The notes under the pieces are model-generated. The model saw only the letters and a list, made by a program, of their open reading frames with translations, did not search any database and was not told where the DNA came from. The translations under genes and the position numbers were made by a program. A DNA stretch of 64,000 nt from Salipiger mangrovisoli. Lineage in GTDB: Bacteria > Pseudomonadota > Alphaproteobacteria > Rhodobacterales > Rhodobacteraceae. Of the stretch, positions 9,478-17,261 are shown piece after piece. The stretch spans positions 124,001 to 188,000 of the forward strand of contig NZ_JADFFK010000006.1 of NCBI RefSeq assembly GCF_015223355.1, in the 5' to 3' direction. Position 1 is the first letter of the stretch. Each line of letters opens with the position of its first letter.

Positions 9478-9906
9478 TCAGCGCGTCCAGCGCAGCAGCG
9501 ACAGCTCGTCCTGAGCCTCGGCCTCACGTTTGGCCTTTGCCTCGCGCTCCTCGGCAAGCCGCTTGAGGCGCAGTATCTCGTAGGTCTTCTGCTCGGCCAG
9601 CGCGGCGCGCAGCTTTTCTTCGGACCGAGCCAGTTCGGGAGCGAGCCGGGCGGCGTCGCTGGAGATCCGGTCGACCTCGGCGCGGATCGAGCGGATGAAG
9701 CGCCCAAGATAGGGGGCACCCTCAAGCCCGTCGATCCGGGACTCGCCAGAGAGCCGGTCGAGCAGCGCGGTTTTCTCGCCTTCAAGCTTGTCCATGCGGG
9801 CGCGCAGTACGCCGGTCTCGGCGGCTTGACGCTCGGTTTCCAGGGATTTGAGCCGCTCCATCACCTGAAGCGCCCGGAGCCGGCGCAGGGCCGCCTCAGT
9901 GGCCAT
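9478..9906 (-). CDS. fliJ: FliJ-like flagellar export coiled-coil protein
   Basis: A 142-residue, highly charged, almost wholly helical protein with long heptad-like stretches rich in Glu, Arg, Lys, Ala and Leu. This is the size and build of FliJ, the cytoplasmic stalk that couples the FliI ATPase to the export gate. It is the third gene of the motA operon; its ATG lies inside the end of the preceding gene (11-bp overlap). Sequence identity to FliJ is weak by eye, as is usual for this family, so the call relies on length, coiled-coil character and flagellar context. No fliI is next to it, which is unusual. Decayed DNA follows instead. Confidence 0.6.
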   Translation of the reverse strand: MATEAALRRLRALQVMERLKSLETERQAAETGVLRARMDKLEGEKTALLDRLSGESRIDGLEGAPYLGRFIRSIRAEVDRISSDAARLAPELARSEEKLRAALAEQKTYEILRLKRLAEEREAKAKREAEAQDELSLLRWTR

Positions 9907-10159
9907 TGGCCGGGGTCTCGGGCTGGGCCTGAGGTGCGGGATCGCTGGGCAGCGGCCGCTCGCCGCCGAGCTTCATCCGCATGTTCATGAGGATCTCGGC
10001 CGGGAAGCCGTTCCCCGAAGGTGGGACGGCGTGGAATTCGCCGGGCCGGGCCGCCGAGATGTATCCCAGTGTCGAAAGATCCTCTTCGGGTGTCGGCGCG
10101 CTTGCGGCCGAGGCCATCCCGGTGAGCAGCAGCAGCGGCAGCGTACCGAGGCGGGTCAT
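9896..10159 (-). CDS. Small exported protein between motA and fliJ, function unknown
   Basis: An 87-residue protein. ATG 10159 overlaps the motA stop as ATGA, and its 3' end overlaps fliJ by 11 bp, so it is translationally coupled on both sides. Residues 1-20 form a signal peptide (TLPLLLLTGMASA). The mature part is about 65 residues, has the segment FPAEILMNMRMKLGGE and ends in a Pro/Gln-rich tail. It would therefore be periplasmic. Its position directly behind motA suggests a stator- or motor-associated role, which is inference; I do not recognise the family. Confidence 0.65.
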   Translation of the reverse strand: MTRLGTLPLLLLTGMASAASAPTPEEDLSTLGYISAARPGEFHAVPPSGNGFPAEILMNMRMKLGGERPLPSDPAPQAQPETPANGH

Positions 10160-11022
10160 GCCGCGGGCAGTTCCTTCTGCGCGGCCTCGACCTCGTAGAA
10201 GTCCGGCTGCATCCGGGTGGGAATGTTGCCGCGCCCGATCTCGACGCAGATGCTCGGCGGGTGGTCCGACACCATTGCGACGAAGATGTCGCGGATGATG
10301 TGGTAGAAGGCAGCATCCTCGTCCTCGATCTGCGTCAGGCGGCCGGAAACCGGCTGCACCATGCAATAGGCGAGGAAGACGCCAAGGAAGGTGCCGACGA
10401 GCGCGCCGCCGATCATCCCGCCAAGGATCTCGGGTGGCTGATCGATCGACGACATGGTCTTGATCACCCCCAGCACCGCGGCGACGATCCCGATGGCGGG
10501 AAGCCCGTCGGCCATCTGCTGGATCGCATGGGCCGAGGCCATGGCCTCGTGGTGGTGCTTCTTGATCTTGCGGTTGATGACATCCTCGGTCTGGTACTTG
10601 TCGTCGAACTGCATCGACAGCATGCGGAAGCTGTCCCGGATCAGGTCGATGGCGAAATGATCGGCCGCGATGCGCGGGTAGCGCGCGAAGATGTCGCTCT
10701 GTTCGGGCGACTCGATGTGGCTGTCGAGCGCGAGGACGCCGCGCGCCTTGTAGATGCGCGACAACTCGAACATCAGGTTGAGCAGATCGGAATAGTCCTT
10801 TGCCTTCCAGCGCGGACCCTTGAGCACTTTCACGACACCCTTGCCGGCGCTCTTGATCACCGAGAAACTGTTGGCGATCACGAAGGCGCCGATCGACGCG
10901 CCGCCGATCATCATGCCCTCGAACGGCAGGGCATGCAGCACAATGTCCATCTTGCCGCCGGACAGGATGAAGCCTCCGAAGACAAGGCCGAAGACAAGGG
11001 CGAGTCCCAGGATCATCGTCAT
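10156..11022 (-). CDS. motA: Flagellar stator protein MotA
   Basis: A 288-residue inner-membrane protein of the usual MotA length. It shows two N-terminal helices (ILGLALVFGLVFGGFILSG and MMIGGASIGAFVIANSF), a charged cytoplasmic loop, and two C-terminal helices. The third helix contains the conserved proline context DGLPAIGIVAAVLGVI and the fourth GGALVGTFLGVFLAYC followed by QPVSGRL. With MotB it forms the ion channel that drives rotation. It heads an operon with a small exported protein and fliJ. The divergent region upstream (11023-11157) carries two CAAG-type direct repeats. motB is 5 kb away in another operon, so the usual motAB pairing is broken. Confidence 0.95.
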   Translation of the reverse strand: MTMILGLALVFGLVFGGFILSGGKMDIVLHALPFEGMMIGGASIGAFVIANSFSVIKSAGKGVVKVLKGPRWKAKDYSDLLNLMFELSRIYKARGVLALDSHIESPEQSDIFARYPRIAADHFAIDLIRDSFRMLSMQFDDKYQTEDVINRKIKKHHHEAMASAHAIQQMADGLPAIGIVAAVLGVIKTMSSIDQPPEILGGMIGGALVGTFLGVFLAYCMVQPVSGRLTQIEDEDAAFYHIIRDIFVAMVSDHPPSICVEIGRGNIPTRMQPDFYEVEAAQKELPAA

Positions 11023-11101
11023 GGATTGAAATCTCTACTTGGCTCTTGCGGCCGGAATGCGCCGGCGGTCATGATCAGCATATGTAAATTTGACTTCCGT
11101 T

Positions 11102-11118
11102 CAAGTATAAACAAGAAT
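11102..11118 (+). promoter_or_regulatory. CAAG(A/T)AT direct repeat in the divergent promoter region of motA
   Basis: CAAGTAT (11102-11108) and CAAGAAT (11112-11118) are exactly 10 bp apart, one helical turn, and a further CAAGTC lies at 11127. This spacing is typical for paired winged-helix (OmpR-type) binding. The same CAAGAA core recurs before other flagellar operons in this window. The regulator is not known. Confidence 0.4.
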
Positions 11119-11157
11119 AGATAAGACAAGTCGAAGAACTGTTCGGGGCCGCTGATC

Positions 11158-12234
11158 ATGAACGCCGAAAAACTCGCTTATTTCTTCGAGGCCGCGGAGC
11201 TTCAGACGGTGTTCGCCGACTGGCCGGACGAGATCGGGCTTGCGCTCTGCCTCGACGAGGCCGGGAGCTGCGAGATGGTGCTGCACCATGTCGAGGAGGG
11301 CCGGGCGGTTCTGCGCAAGGTCGGCGCGGTGCTGGACAGCGCCAAGGGCGGCTTCGCCGTGGTTCCGCCGGTCGAAGGGTACCCAACGCGCCGCGTGCTG
11401 TTCTCGGACGAGCAAAAGCTGTTGAAGCTGGTGGCGGGCGAGGATGACCTTGCCGAGATGGCCGAGGACTACCTGATCAACTATCGCTTCGAGCAGGACC
11501 GCAAGGCGCGTCCCGCCCCCATGCGCGTGATGGAGGCGATGCCCGAGGCCGTGGCGACGGCACTGCGTGGGCCCGAACCCTTCCGCTGGCGCCCGCGCCT
11601 GCACCTTTCGGAGCTGACGCCGAAAAGTGTCGCCCGCCGCAAGTCAAAGCGTGGCGAGATGCCCGAGGGCTACGCCTCGGCAGAGGTTGTCTCGGACAGC
11701 GATTGCCTGTTCGTCGAGGCCGAGGTCAGCCTTGGGTATCGCGGCGTGCGTGTGACGCTGAGCCCGGAGCTTGTGACCATCCAGACGCGCGCGGTGCTGG
11801 TGGATGAGGTTGGTTTCCGCGATGACTTCTCGCGCTTCGTGCTGCCGCGGAAGGCCGTGCAGGGCTGGGTGCCCGGCGCGCCGCTGGTCATCGACATCCC
11901 CGAGACCCGCTTTCCCGCCGGACTGCGGCAGCGCTTCGCTGCCTCGCCGCGCACGGCGGAAGTGACCGTGACCGATCATGGCGTCTTCGTCGCGCCGGGT
12001 GCCGTGAGCCGCGCGGCGGAGCCCGCCGTGCCCGAGGCGCAGCCGCAGGCCGAGGTGCTGGCAAGGCCGCGCCGGGCGCGCCGCCTTTTCACGCCGGTGC
12101 GCGTTGCGCTGGCGGTGCTGACCGGCGCAGGGCTGATGACCGGGACCATGATGCGGGCGGTGGAGCTGCCCACGGGGCTCGCCACCCCGGTGCTCGAGAT
12201 CGCTTTTGACGCGGCGGAGAGGACGGGGCGTTGA
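11158..12234 (+). CDS. Uncharacterised membrane-anchored protein, divergent from motA
   Basis: A 358-residue protein I do not recognise. Residues 1-300 look cytoplasmic and soluble, with an early acidic part (YFFEAAELQTVFADWPDE) and a beta-rich middle. A basic stretch RPRRARR and a single hydrophobic helix (VRVALAVLTGAGLMTGTMM, about residues 320-340) then precede a short tail. It shares its promoter region with motA and is followed by a possible small ORF and the TPR-glycosyltransferase on the same strand. A motility role is inferred only from position. The ATG 11158 start fits the beginning of coding-like composition. Confidence 0.7.
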   Translation: MNAEKLAYFFEAAELQTVFADWPDEIGLALCLDEAGSCEMVLHHVEEGRAVLRKVGAVLDSAKGGFAVVPPVEGYPTRRVLFSDEQKLLKLVAGEDDLAEMAEDYLINYRFEQDRKARPAPMRVMEAMPEAVATALRGPEPFRWRPRLHLSELTPKSVARRKSKRGEMPEGYASAEVVSDSDCLFVEAEVSLGYRGVRVTLSPELVTIQTRAVLVDEVGFRDDFSRFVLPRKAVQGWVPGAPLVIDIPETRFPAGLRQRFAASPRTAEVTVTDHGVFVAPGAVSRAAEPAVPEAQPQAEVLARPRRARRLFTPVRVALAVLTGAGLMTGTMMRAVELPTGLATPVLEIAFDAAERTGR

Positions 12235-12407
12235 TGCGCCCGGCGCGCCCTGCGTTCCGTCCCGCCGCGGATGATCTTCTTGCGTCCACGGTTTTGACCG
12301 GTCCTGGCCATAACGGGCTCCGTGCCCCTGCGCCGCGTGACATCCCCGCGGCCGCGCGTGTCGCCGGATCGGCGGCATATTCCCATATCCCGAAGGAGGC
12401 CCCATGA
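12234..12407 (+). CDS. Possible 57-residue coupled small ORF
   Basis: ATG 12234 overlaps the stop of the preceding gene (TGATG), and its TGA overlaps the ATG of the next gene (ATGA at 12404), so the frame fills the gap exactly. The product would be basic and rich in Ala, Pro and Arg, with no recognised domain. About two thirds of third codon positions are G or C, lower than in the neighbours, which argues against a real protein. It may act as a coupling leader or be chance. Confidence 0.25.
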   Translation: MRPARPAFRPAADDLLASTVLTGPGHNGLRAPAPRDIPAAARVAGSAAYSHIPKEAP

Positions 12408-14257
12408 ACGTCCACGCCCTTACGCGCAAGGAAAAGCGGGCCCTCTCTGCGAGGGGTGCGAAGCTCTACGGCATCGGCGGCGACTCCGCGGTTTCGCTGT
12501 TTCAGGCCTACCAGTGCCTGAAGGTCGGCAATCTGGCCGAGGCCTGCCAGCTGGTGCTGCCGCTCACCAAGTCGGTTCCCGAGAACCCCCATGCGTGGAT
12601 CGTTCTGGGTCTCGCGGCCCTGAACCGGCGCGAGGGCCAGACCGCCAAGGCGTTCTTCAGCAAGGCGGCGGAAAGCGCGCCCAAGTCGGTTGACGTGATC
12701 ACCGGTCTGGCCAAGGCGCATTTCTTCTGCGCCGAGCCGGACGAAGCCGTTGCGAAGATGGAAGAGGCGTTTGCGGCCGGGAACACCGAGGTCGAGTTGA
12801 TGGTGCTCTACCTGTCGGTCATGGAACTGTTTGACCGGGTCCCGGCTGCGGCAAAGGTGCTCGAGCCGCTCATGGACAAGGTCAAGAGCGTCGAACTGAG
12901 CCGGACGGTCGGCGTCAAGCTGGCGGAATGCGAGAGCTACAAAGAGGCGGGGCTTTGGCTCGATCGCGCGCATCGGATCGCGCCTGAGAGCGAACTGGGC
13001 AGGCTTGCGGCGGCATCTGCCTGCTTCCAGCGCGGCGAAATGGCGGAAGCAGAAGCGCGCGCTCGCGAATTGCTTGCGGAGGGGGTCAACGACCGCGAGG
13101 ACGCCTTGATGACCCTCATTGGCGCGCTCCGCTTCCAGTCGAAGCATGACGAGGTGCTCGCGCTGGCTGAGGGTCATGTTTTCAGCGATCCCGTCATGCA
13201 TGGCCGCGCGCGCGCCTTCGTGGCCAATGCCTATCACGACCTTGGACTGCGCGCCGAGGCGCGGCAGGCCTATCTCGAGGCAATGCAGTCTGCGAGCGAG
13301 GAGCGTTCGATCGCGCGGGCCTACGGGGCCTTCTGTTTCGGCCACGGCGAGTATGACGAGGGCGTACCGCATTACCTGAAGCGCCTGCCGGAGAGCTACC
13401 GCAGAACGGTGCCCGTGGAAAACGCTTCGGCGGAAAACCTGGAGCGGGAAAAGCGCCTCTACGTGATGAGCGAACAGGGGGTCGGCGACCAGTTGGCGCT
13501 GCTGACGCTGGTGCGTCTCCTGCCCGAGCTCAAGGGTCGAGAAATTGTCTTCGTCGCGGACCGGCGGGAATCGGTGCTGCTGCTGGGCAATGCGCTGGGG
13601 ATCTCGGTGGTCACGAAAGGCGATTTCAAGCTCCACGGCATGGGCGTGTCCAGGCAACAGATCGTCGCGCTGGGTGATCTCGTTCGCTTGCTGCCGGGAC
13701 AACCGGCCGATGCCCGTCAGGGCGGGTACCTCGCACCGCGGGCGGATGCCGTGAGCGAACTGCGCGCGCGTTATCGCAGCCTCGCCGGAGATCGCCCGAT
13801 CTTCGGCATGGCTTGGGCTGCGCGGGGGCTCATCGGCACGTTGCGCTCTGTCGATCTGGCCGAGATGGTCGGCATCCTGCCTCCGAATGCCTTCGTCGTG
13901 AGCCTGCAGTACGGGGACACCGACGCGGAGATCGCCGCCGCCCGCGCCGCGCGACCGGACGTCGAGATCCATTGCGATCCGCTGGTTGACCAGATGGCCG
14001 ATCTCGCGGCCTTCGCCGCGCAATGTGCCGCGGTGGACCGGATTGTCACCATCGACAACACCACCGCGCATGTGTGCGGTGCCCTTGGGCATCCCGAGAC
14101 GCACATGCTGGTGCCGGAGGGCGCGGAATGCATGTGGTACTGGGGCGCGGAGGTCCGTCAGGACCCCTGGTATGGTGTGCTCAAGCTGCACCGTCAGGCA
14201 AAGGTCGGCGACTGGAGCGCGAGCTTCGCCTCGGTGCGCGAGGCGCTCGCCGGTTAG
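12404..14257 (+). CDS. TPR protein with C-terminal GT9-like glycosyltransferase domain
   Basis: 617 residues. The first 330 or so are helical repeats of the tetratricopeptide type (for example the segment VPENPHAWIVLGLAALNRRE). The C-terminal half looks like the GT-B fold seen in heptosyltransferase-like and OGT-like TPR enzymes. It contains a glycine-rich segment SEQGVGDQLALL near residue 358, and near the end IDNTTAHVCGALGHPE, ECMWYWG and WYGVLKLHRQ, which match the usual D-T-x2-AH-x2-GA-G and W-Y-x-LHRQ pattern. RBS GAAGGAGG precedes ATG 12404. Enzymes of this build glycosylate proteins or glycans in the cytoplasm. Inside a flagellar cluster the natural guess is flagellin modification; this is inference. 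Its stop overlaps the stop of the opposing regulator gene. Confidence 0.75.
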   Translation: MNVHALTRKEKRALSARGAKLYGIGGDSAVSLFQAYQCLKVGNLAEACQLVLPLTKSVPENPHAWIVLGLAALNRREGQTAKAFFSKAAESAPKSVDVITGLAKAHFFCAEPDEAVAKMEEAFAAGNTEVELMVLYLSVMELFDRVPAAAKVLEPLMDKVKSVELSRTVGVKLAECESYKEAGLWLDRAHRIAPESELGRLAAASACFQRGEMAEAEARARELLAEGVNDREDALMTLIGALRFQSKHDEVLALAEGHVFSDPVMHGRARAFVANAYHDLGLRAEARQAYLEAMQSASEERSIARAYGAFCFGHGEYDEGVPHYLKRLPESYRRTVPVENASAENLEREKRLYVMSEQGVGDQLALLTLVRLLPELKGREIVFVADRRESVLLLGNALGISVVTKGDFKLHGMGVSRQQIVALGDLVRLLPGQPADARQGGYLAPRADAVSELRARYRSLAGDRPIFGMAWAARGLIGTLRSVDLAEMVGILPPNAFVVSLQYGDTDAEIAAARAARPDVEIHCDPLVDQMADLAAFAAQCAAVDRIVTIDNTTAHVCGALGHPETHMLVPEGAECMWYWGAEVRQDPWYGVLKLHRQAKVGDWSASFASVREALAG

Positions 14258-14937
14258 AGCGGGGCGTCGCCCTCCAGCACATAGCCCTGCGCCCGGATCG
14301 TGCGCACCTGGAGCGCATTGCCATACTGCTCGGCCAGTTTCTTGCGGATGCGGGCGATGTGAACGTCGAAGCGCCGGTCGCCGTAGGCCCATTCGCCGCC
14401 GGTCACCTCGGTCGCGAGCAGGGCGCGGCTGACGATCTGTCCGCGCCGGGCATGCAGGCAGGCAAGGATGCGCTCCTCGAGGGGGGTGAGGCCAAGCTGG
14501 ACGAGCCGGGCAGCGCGTTGCCCGGCGAGAGACGCCCTTTGCAGGCGCACCGACAGCCGGGCCAGCATTTCCGAAGGGTCGTGGTCGGCGCGGAGCGCGT
14601 CGTCGGCACCCGCGGCGAAGATCTCGGCGGCGCCGCGCGCGCGGTTGCCATGATCGACCGCGAGGATCACCGCATCGGGGGCGTGCCGGCGGACGCCGAC
14701 AATCAGGCCGAGCATGTCGTCATCGCGCGGCAGGTGGGCGGAAAGCCCGACGATCATCGCGGTGAGGGGCACGTCGGGCGCCATCAGGTCGCGCGCTTCC
14801 GCAGGGCGCGCGCGCCGGAGCACCCGGCGCAGACCGCTCCGTTCCAACAGTTCGGACCAGGCGTTGCGCTGCGCCGTGTCGCGTTCCACCACGACCGCGA
14901 AGGAAGCGCGCTGGATCATTGCGGCAGGCTCGGACAA
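14254..14937 (-). CDS. OmpR-type winged-helix regulator with degenerate receiver domain
   Basis: 227 residues. The C-terminal half is a clear OmpR/PhoB DNA-binding domain: LTPLEERILACL, then DVHIARIRKKL and VRTIRAQGYVL. The N-terminal 120 residues have the receiver layout but lack the key residues: AVVVERD stands where the acidic pair should be, AMIVGLSAH where the phosphoacceptor Asp should be, and ILAVDHG where the Thr/Lys region should be. It therefore probably works without phosphorylation. Its stop (TAA 14254-14256) overlaps the stop of the convergent glycosyltransferase gene. It is divergent from the mucR-like gene at 15058. Together with the FtcR-like protein at 30503 it makes a pair of pseudo-receiver regulators in this flagellar cluster; direct targets are unknown. 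Confidence 0.8.
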   Translation of the reverse strand: MSEPAAMIQRASFAVVVERDTAQRNAWSELLERSGLRRVLRRARPAEARDLMAPDVPLTAMIVGLSAHLPRDDDMLGLIVGVRRHAPDAVILAVDHGNRARGAAEIFAAGADDALRADHDPSEMLARLSVRLQRASLAGQRAARLVQLGLTPLEERILACLHARRGQIVSRALLATEVTGGEWAYGDRRFDVHIARIRKKLAEQYGNALQVRTIRAQGYVLEGDAPL

Positions 14938-14993
14938 GGTTTCGACAAATTTTTTCCCATGACTTGGCGTAAGATTTTTATATTCAACATGGA

Positions 14994-15047
14994 TTAACCT
15001 TCAATTCCTATTTGCCTGTTCAGGAGAAGACCAAAGTCACCAAGAAG
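14994..15047 (+). promoter_or_regulatory. TTAACC half-site and CAAGAAG before the first mucR-like gene
   Basis: TTAACCTTCA (14994-15003) shares ten bases with the site before the sigma-factor gene (18028) and fits half of a CtrA box. CCAAGAAG lies at 15040-15047. Both are in the 120-bp divergent region between the winged-helix regulator and the mucR-like gene. Confidence 0.35.
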
Positions 15048-15057
15048 AGACTAGGAA

Positions 15058-15327
15058 ATGGGTAAAGAGTTGCAGCGGTTGCTGTTGCGGTTTCTGGGGC
15101 GCATCCGACGGCCGGACGCGCTGCCCGTGGCCGAAACATATTCGATGCTGACCTGTCGCGAAACCGGCATGCAAAAGCCGCTCCTGCGCAGGCACCTGCG
15201 CGAGGTGCTCGGCATGACGCCCGAGGAGTACCGCAGGAAATGGCGGCTGCCTCAGGACGCGCCACTGGTTTCGCAAGCCTATCTCGACCGGCGGGAAGCC
15301 GCTCGAAACATGGAGTGGGAAGGTTAA
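15058..15327 (+). CDS. MucR/Ros-like regulator with a damaged zinc finger
   Basis: 89 residues. The segment LTCRETGMQKPLLRRHLREV followed by LGMTPEEYRRKWRLP and APLVSQAY aligns with the MucR/Ros domain, in which CxxC and HxxxxH ligands bind zinc before a 'MTPEEYR-W-LP-P-V-Y' tail. Here the second Cys is replaced (CRET) and the second His is missing, so metal binding as in the family is doubtful. The protein is shorter than typical MucR (about 140) because the N-terminal oligomerisation part is reduced. It lies directly upstream of an intact mucR-like gene and may be a modulator or antagonist, or may bind DNA without zinc. That is inference. Confidence 0.7.
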   Translation: MGKELQRLLLRFLGRIRRPDALPVAETYSMLTCRETGMQKPLLRRHLREVLGMTPEEYRRKWRLPQDAPLVSQAYLDRREAARNMEWEG

Positions 15328-15340
15328 ATTGCCCATAGGG

Positions 15341-15424
15341 CAAGAATCTATGTAAAGTATAAGTGCAATCCCCGTCGACGGGCGCGCTTGTTCAAGGACA
15401 GAAAAGTCAAGAACAGGCAAGAAC
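15341..15424 (+). promoter_or_regulatory. Cluster of CAAGAA motifs before the mucR-motB operon
   Basis: CAAGAAT occurs at 15341-15347, CAAGGAC at 15393, and CAAGAAC at both 15408-15414 and 15418-15424. The last two are a direct repeat with exact 10-bp phasing. The block lies in the leader of the intact mucR-like gene. It is the densest example of the motif shared by the flagellar promoters in this window. Confidence 0.45.
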
Positions 15425-15486
15425 GGACAGAAGTGCGTTTGGTCCCGGCGATGCGACAGCAGAATGACGATCGGCAGGATAAGAAT

Positions 15487-15918
15487 ATGAACGGACATGA
15501 CGAATCGCAGGACATGGTGGCCCGGATCGTGGCCGCCTACGCGTCCCGCCCGGACGTGACTCCGGATGAAATCGTGAACCTTTACCGGCGCCTGACCGGC
15601 GAAGTTCAAGAGACGCCCGCGGCACGGGCGCCGCAGGCTCCTGCCGCCGGGGCGGGCGGAATGCACCCGGCGCTTCCCGTGGCGCAGGCCGTGACCGAGG
15701 ACAAGGTGTACTGCCTGTGCTGCGGCCGCGGCTTCAAGATGCTGAAGCGCCATCTCGGCGCCGAGCACGGCATGACCGAGGCGCAATATCGCGCGGCCTT
15801 CAATCTTGCCGAGGAGTTTCCGCTGGTGGCACCGAGCTACTCGCGCAAGAAGGCCGCCCATGCCAAGGAAGCCGGGCTCGGCAAATACGACCGCACCGTG
15901 ATGGTGGGGCAGGAGTAA
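15487..15918 (+). CDS. mucR: MucR/Ros-family zinc-finger transcriptional regulator
   Basis: 143 residues from ATG 15487. This start gives the usual MucR N-terminus (DMVARIVAAYASRPDVTPDEIVNLY split by a short linker from the finger) and has AGGA upstream; the frame itself stays open further 5'. The zinc finger is intact: CLCCGRGFKMLKRHLGAEHG with Cys-x2-Cys and His-x4-His ligands, then MTEAQYR and FPLVAPSY. MucR proteins are alphaproteobacterial H-NS-like regulators of exopolysaccharide, motility and cell-cycle genes. The gene lies 9 bp before motB and is probably cotranscribed with it, so it may regulate the flagellar cluster locally. Confidence 0.87.
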   Translation: MNGHDESQDMVARIVAAYASRPDVTPDEIVNLYRRLTGEVQETPAARAPQAPAAGAGGMHPALPVAQAVTEDKVYCLCCGRGFKMLKRHLGAEHGMTEAQYRAAFNLAEEFPLVAPSYSRKKAAHAKEAGLGKYDRTVMVGQE

Positions 15919-15927
15919 GAGCGCGAA

Positions 15928-16935
15928 ATGGCTGGCAGGAACGAACAGGCGGTCATCGTAAAGAAGATCGAGGAAAGCGGCGGACACGGGCATCACGGTG
16001 GTGCCTGGAAAGTCGCATACGCGGACTTCATGACCGCGATGATGGCCTTCTTCCTGCTGCTGTGGATCCTTGCCGCGTCCGATGAAGAAAAGCTGCGCGG
16101 GCTTGCCGACTACTTCACCCCGTCGCTTTCGGAATCCGGGGGACGCGGTGACGGCCTGCTGGACGGCATGGTGCTGGGGCAGGACGGCGTGATGAGCGGC
16201 ACCGATGGGCCGCAAAGTCCTGTCCAATTGCCAAGCTTCGGACAGGAAAACCCGCTCGCGGTGTTTGACAGCCGGCTGCGTGACCCGGATTCGCGGGTCG
16301 TGGTCGAATTCGATACCCGGCCCGAGGGACAGCAGGACAGCCAGACCATCAACACCGGCGAGAATGGCGTTGCCGATGGGATCGCGGCGGCCCAGGCCGC
16401 GGCGGAAGCCGAGGCGGCGGCAGAGCAGGCCGAGCGCACCGAGCAGGAATGGCAGGAGGCGCAGGAACGTCTCGAGCAAACGATCACCGAGCAGATCGTC
16501 GAGGATCCCGAGCTGCAGGCGATGCAGGAGAACCTGCTGTTCCAGCGCACGGCGGACGGGCTCGAAATCCAGATCGTTGACAAGAACAGCAGTTCTATGT
16601 TCGCCACGGGCAGCGCGCGGATCGAGGATCGGACCCGTGACCTGCTGCGCATCGTCGCCGAGGCCATCACCGACCTGCCGAACGAGATCACCATTTCCGG
16701 GCATACGGATTCGGTGCCTTACCAGCGGGCCGGCAGCTATTCCAACTGGGAGCTTTCCGCAGATCGCGCCAATGCGACGCGCCGCGTGCTCGTGGATACC
16801 GGGGTCAATCCGGCAAGGATTACGCGCATTTCCGGCCTTGCCGATACGGCGCCGCTGGATTCGGAACATCCCGCGGCCCCTGAAAACCGCCGTATCAGCG
16901 TCACATTGCAGTATCCGAAGCCGCAGCAGCCTTAA
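15928..16935 (+). CDS. motB: Flagellar stator protein MotB
   Basis: 335 residues. The N-terminus carries the MotB signature AWKVAYADFMTAMMAFFLLLW with the proton-binding Asp33 at the start of the single membrane helix. A long acidic/Gln-rich linker with a coiled stretch (about residues 150-185) follows. The C-terminal OmpA-like peptidoglycan-binding domain includes ITISGHTDSVPYQRAGSYSN and NRRISVTL. It anchors MotA4-5/MotB2 stators to the cell wall. It follows mucR by 9 bp, apart from motA. Confidence 0.96.
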   Translation: MAGRNEQAVIVKKIEESGGHGHHGGAWKVAYADFMTAMMAFFLLLWILAASDEEKLRGLADYFTPSLSESGGRGDGLLDGMVLGQDGVMSGTDGPQSPVQLPSFGQENPLAVFDSRLRDPDSRVVVEFDTRPEGQQDSQTINTGENGVADGIAAAQAAAEAEAAAEQAERTEQEWQEAQERLEQTITEQIVEDPELQAMQENLLFQRTADGLEIQIVDKNSSSMFATGSARIEDRTRDLLRIVAEAITDLPNEITISGHTDSVPYQRAGSYSNWELSADRANATRRVLVDTGVNPARITRISGLADTAPLDSEHPAAPENRRISVTLQYPKPQQP

Positions 16936-17261
16936 TGCCTGCAAAGCGTGCTCGGGAAAGTAGCGGCAAAACTCACCATATCTAGTGTTCTCTTTGCCGC
17001 ACAAAGCTGTATATCCACACGTAATTTGCGGAATGTTAAGGAAACTCAGAGGGTGTGGGTGGCGATCTCTGCGATGGAAGCAGGAATGCTCGATGTGAAA
17101 ATCCTTGCAAACACAGGGATTTCACTGCGCGACTCGCACTCCTTCATCTAGCATCCAGAAAGATCAAGACCTCAATATCTAGGAGGTCGATTTACATTTG
17201 GTGGGTTTGCGAGGATCCGCTCAAAACCTACTGTGTACCCGGGGAAAGACTCACTTGGGGC
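16936..17261. other. Intergenic region after motB, no gene seen
   Basis: About 325 bp of comparatively AT-rich sequence with no supportable gene. The frame of the next protein stays open through it back to 17055, but the translation there (many Cys, Arg, Ser) does not look like protein. It most likely holds the promoter of the next gene. Confidence 0.4.

Noticed and set aside
9028-9990. A 320-codon plus-strand frame across fliJ
   Set aside because: Mostly antisense of fliJ, whose coiled-coil sequence and operon overlap are convincing.
12089-14392. A 767-codon minus-strand frame opposite the TPR-glycosyltransferase
   Set aside because: Shadow of the plus-strand gene, covering also the gene borders; the plus strand shows clear TPR and GT motifs.
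15388-15486. MucR start at TTG 15388
   Set aside because: The added part has no MucR similarity and overlaps the CAAGAA promoter motifs; ATG 15487 gives the family N-terminus.
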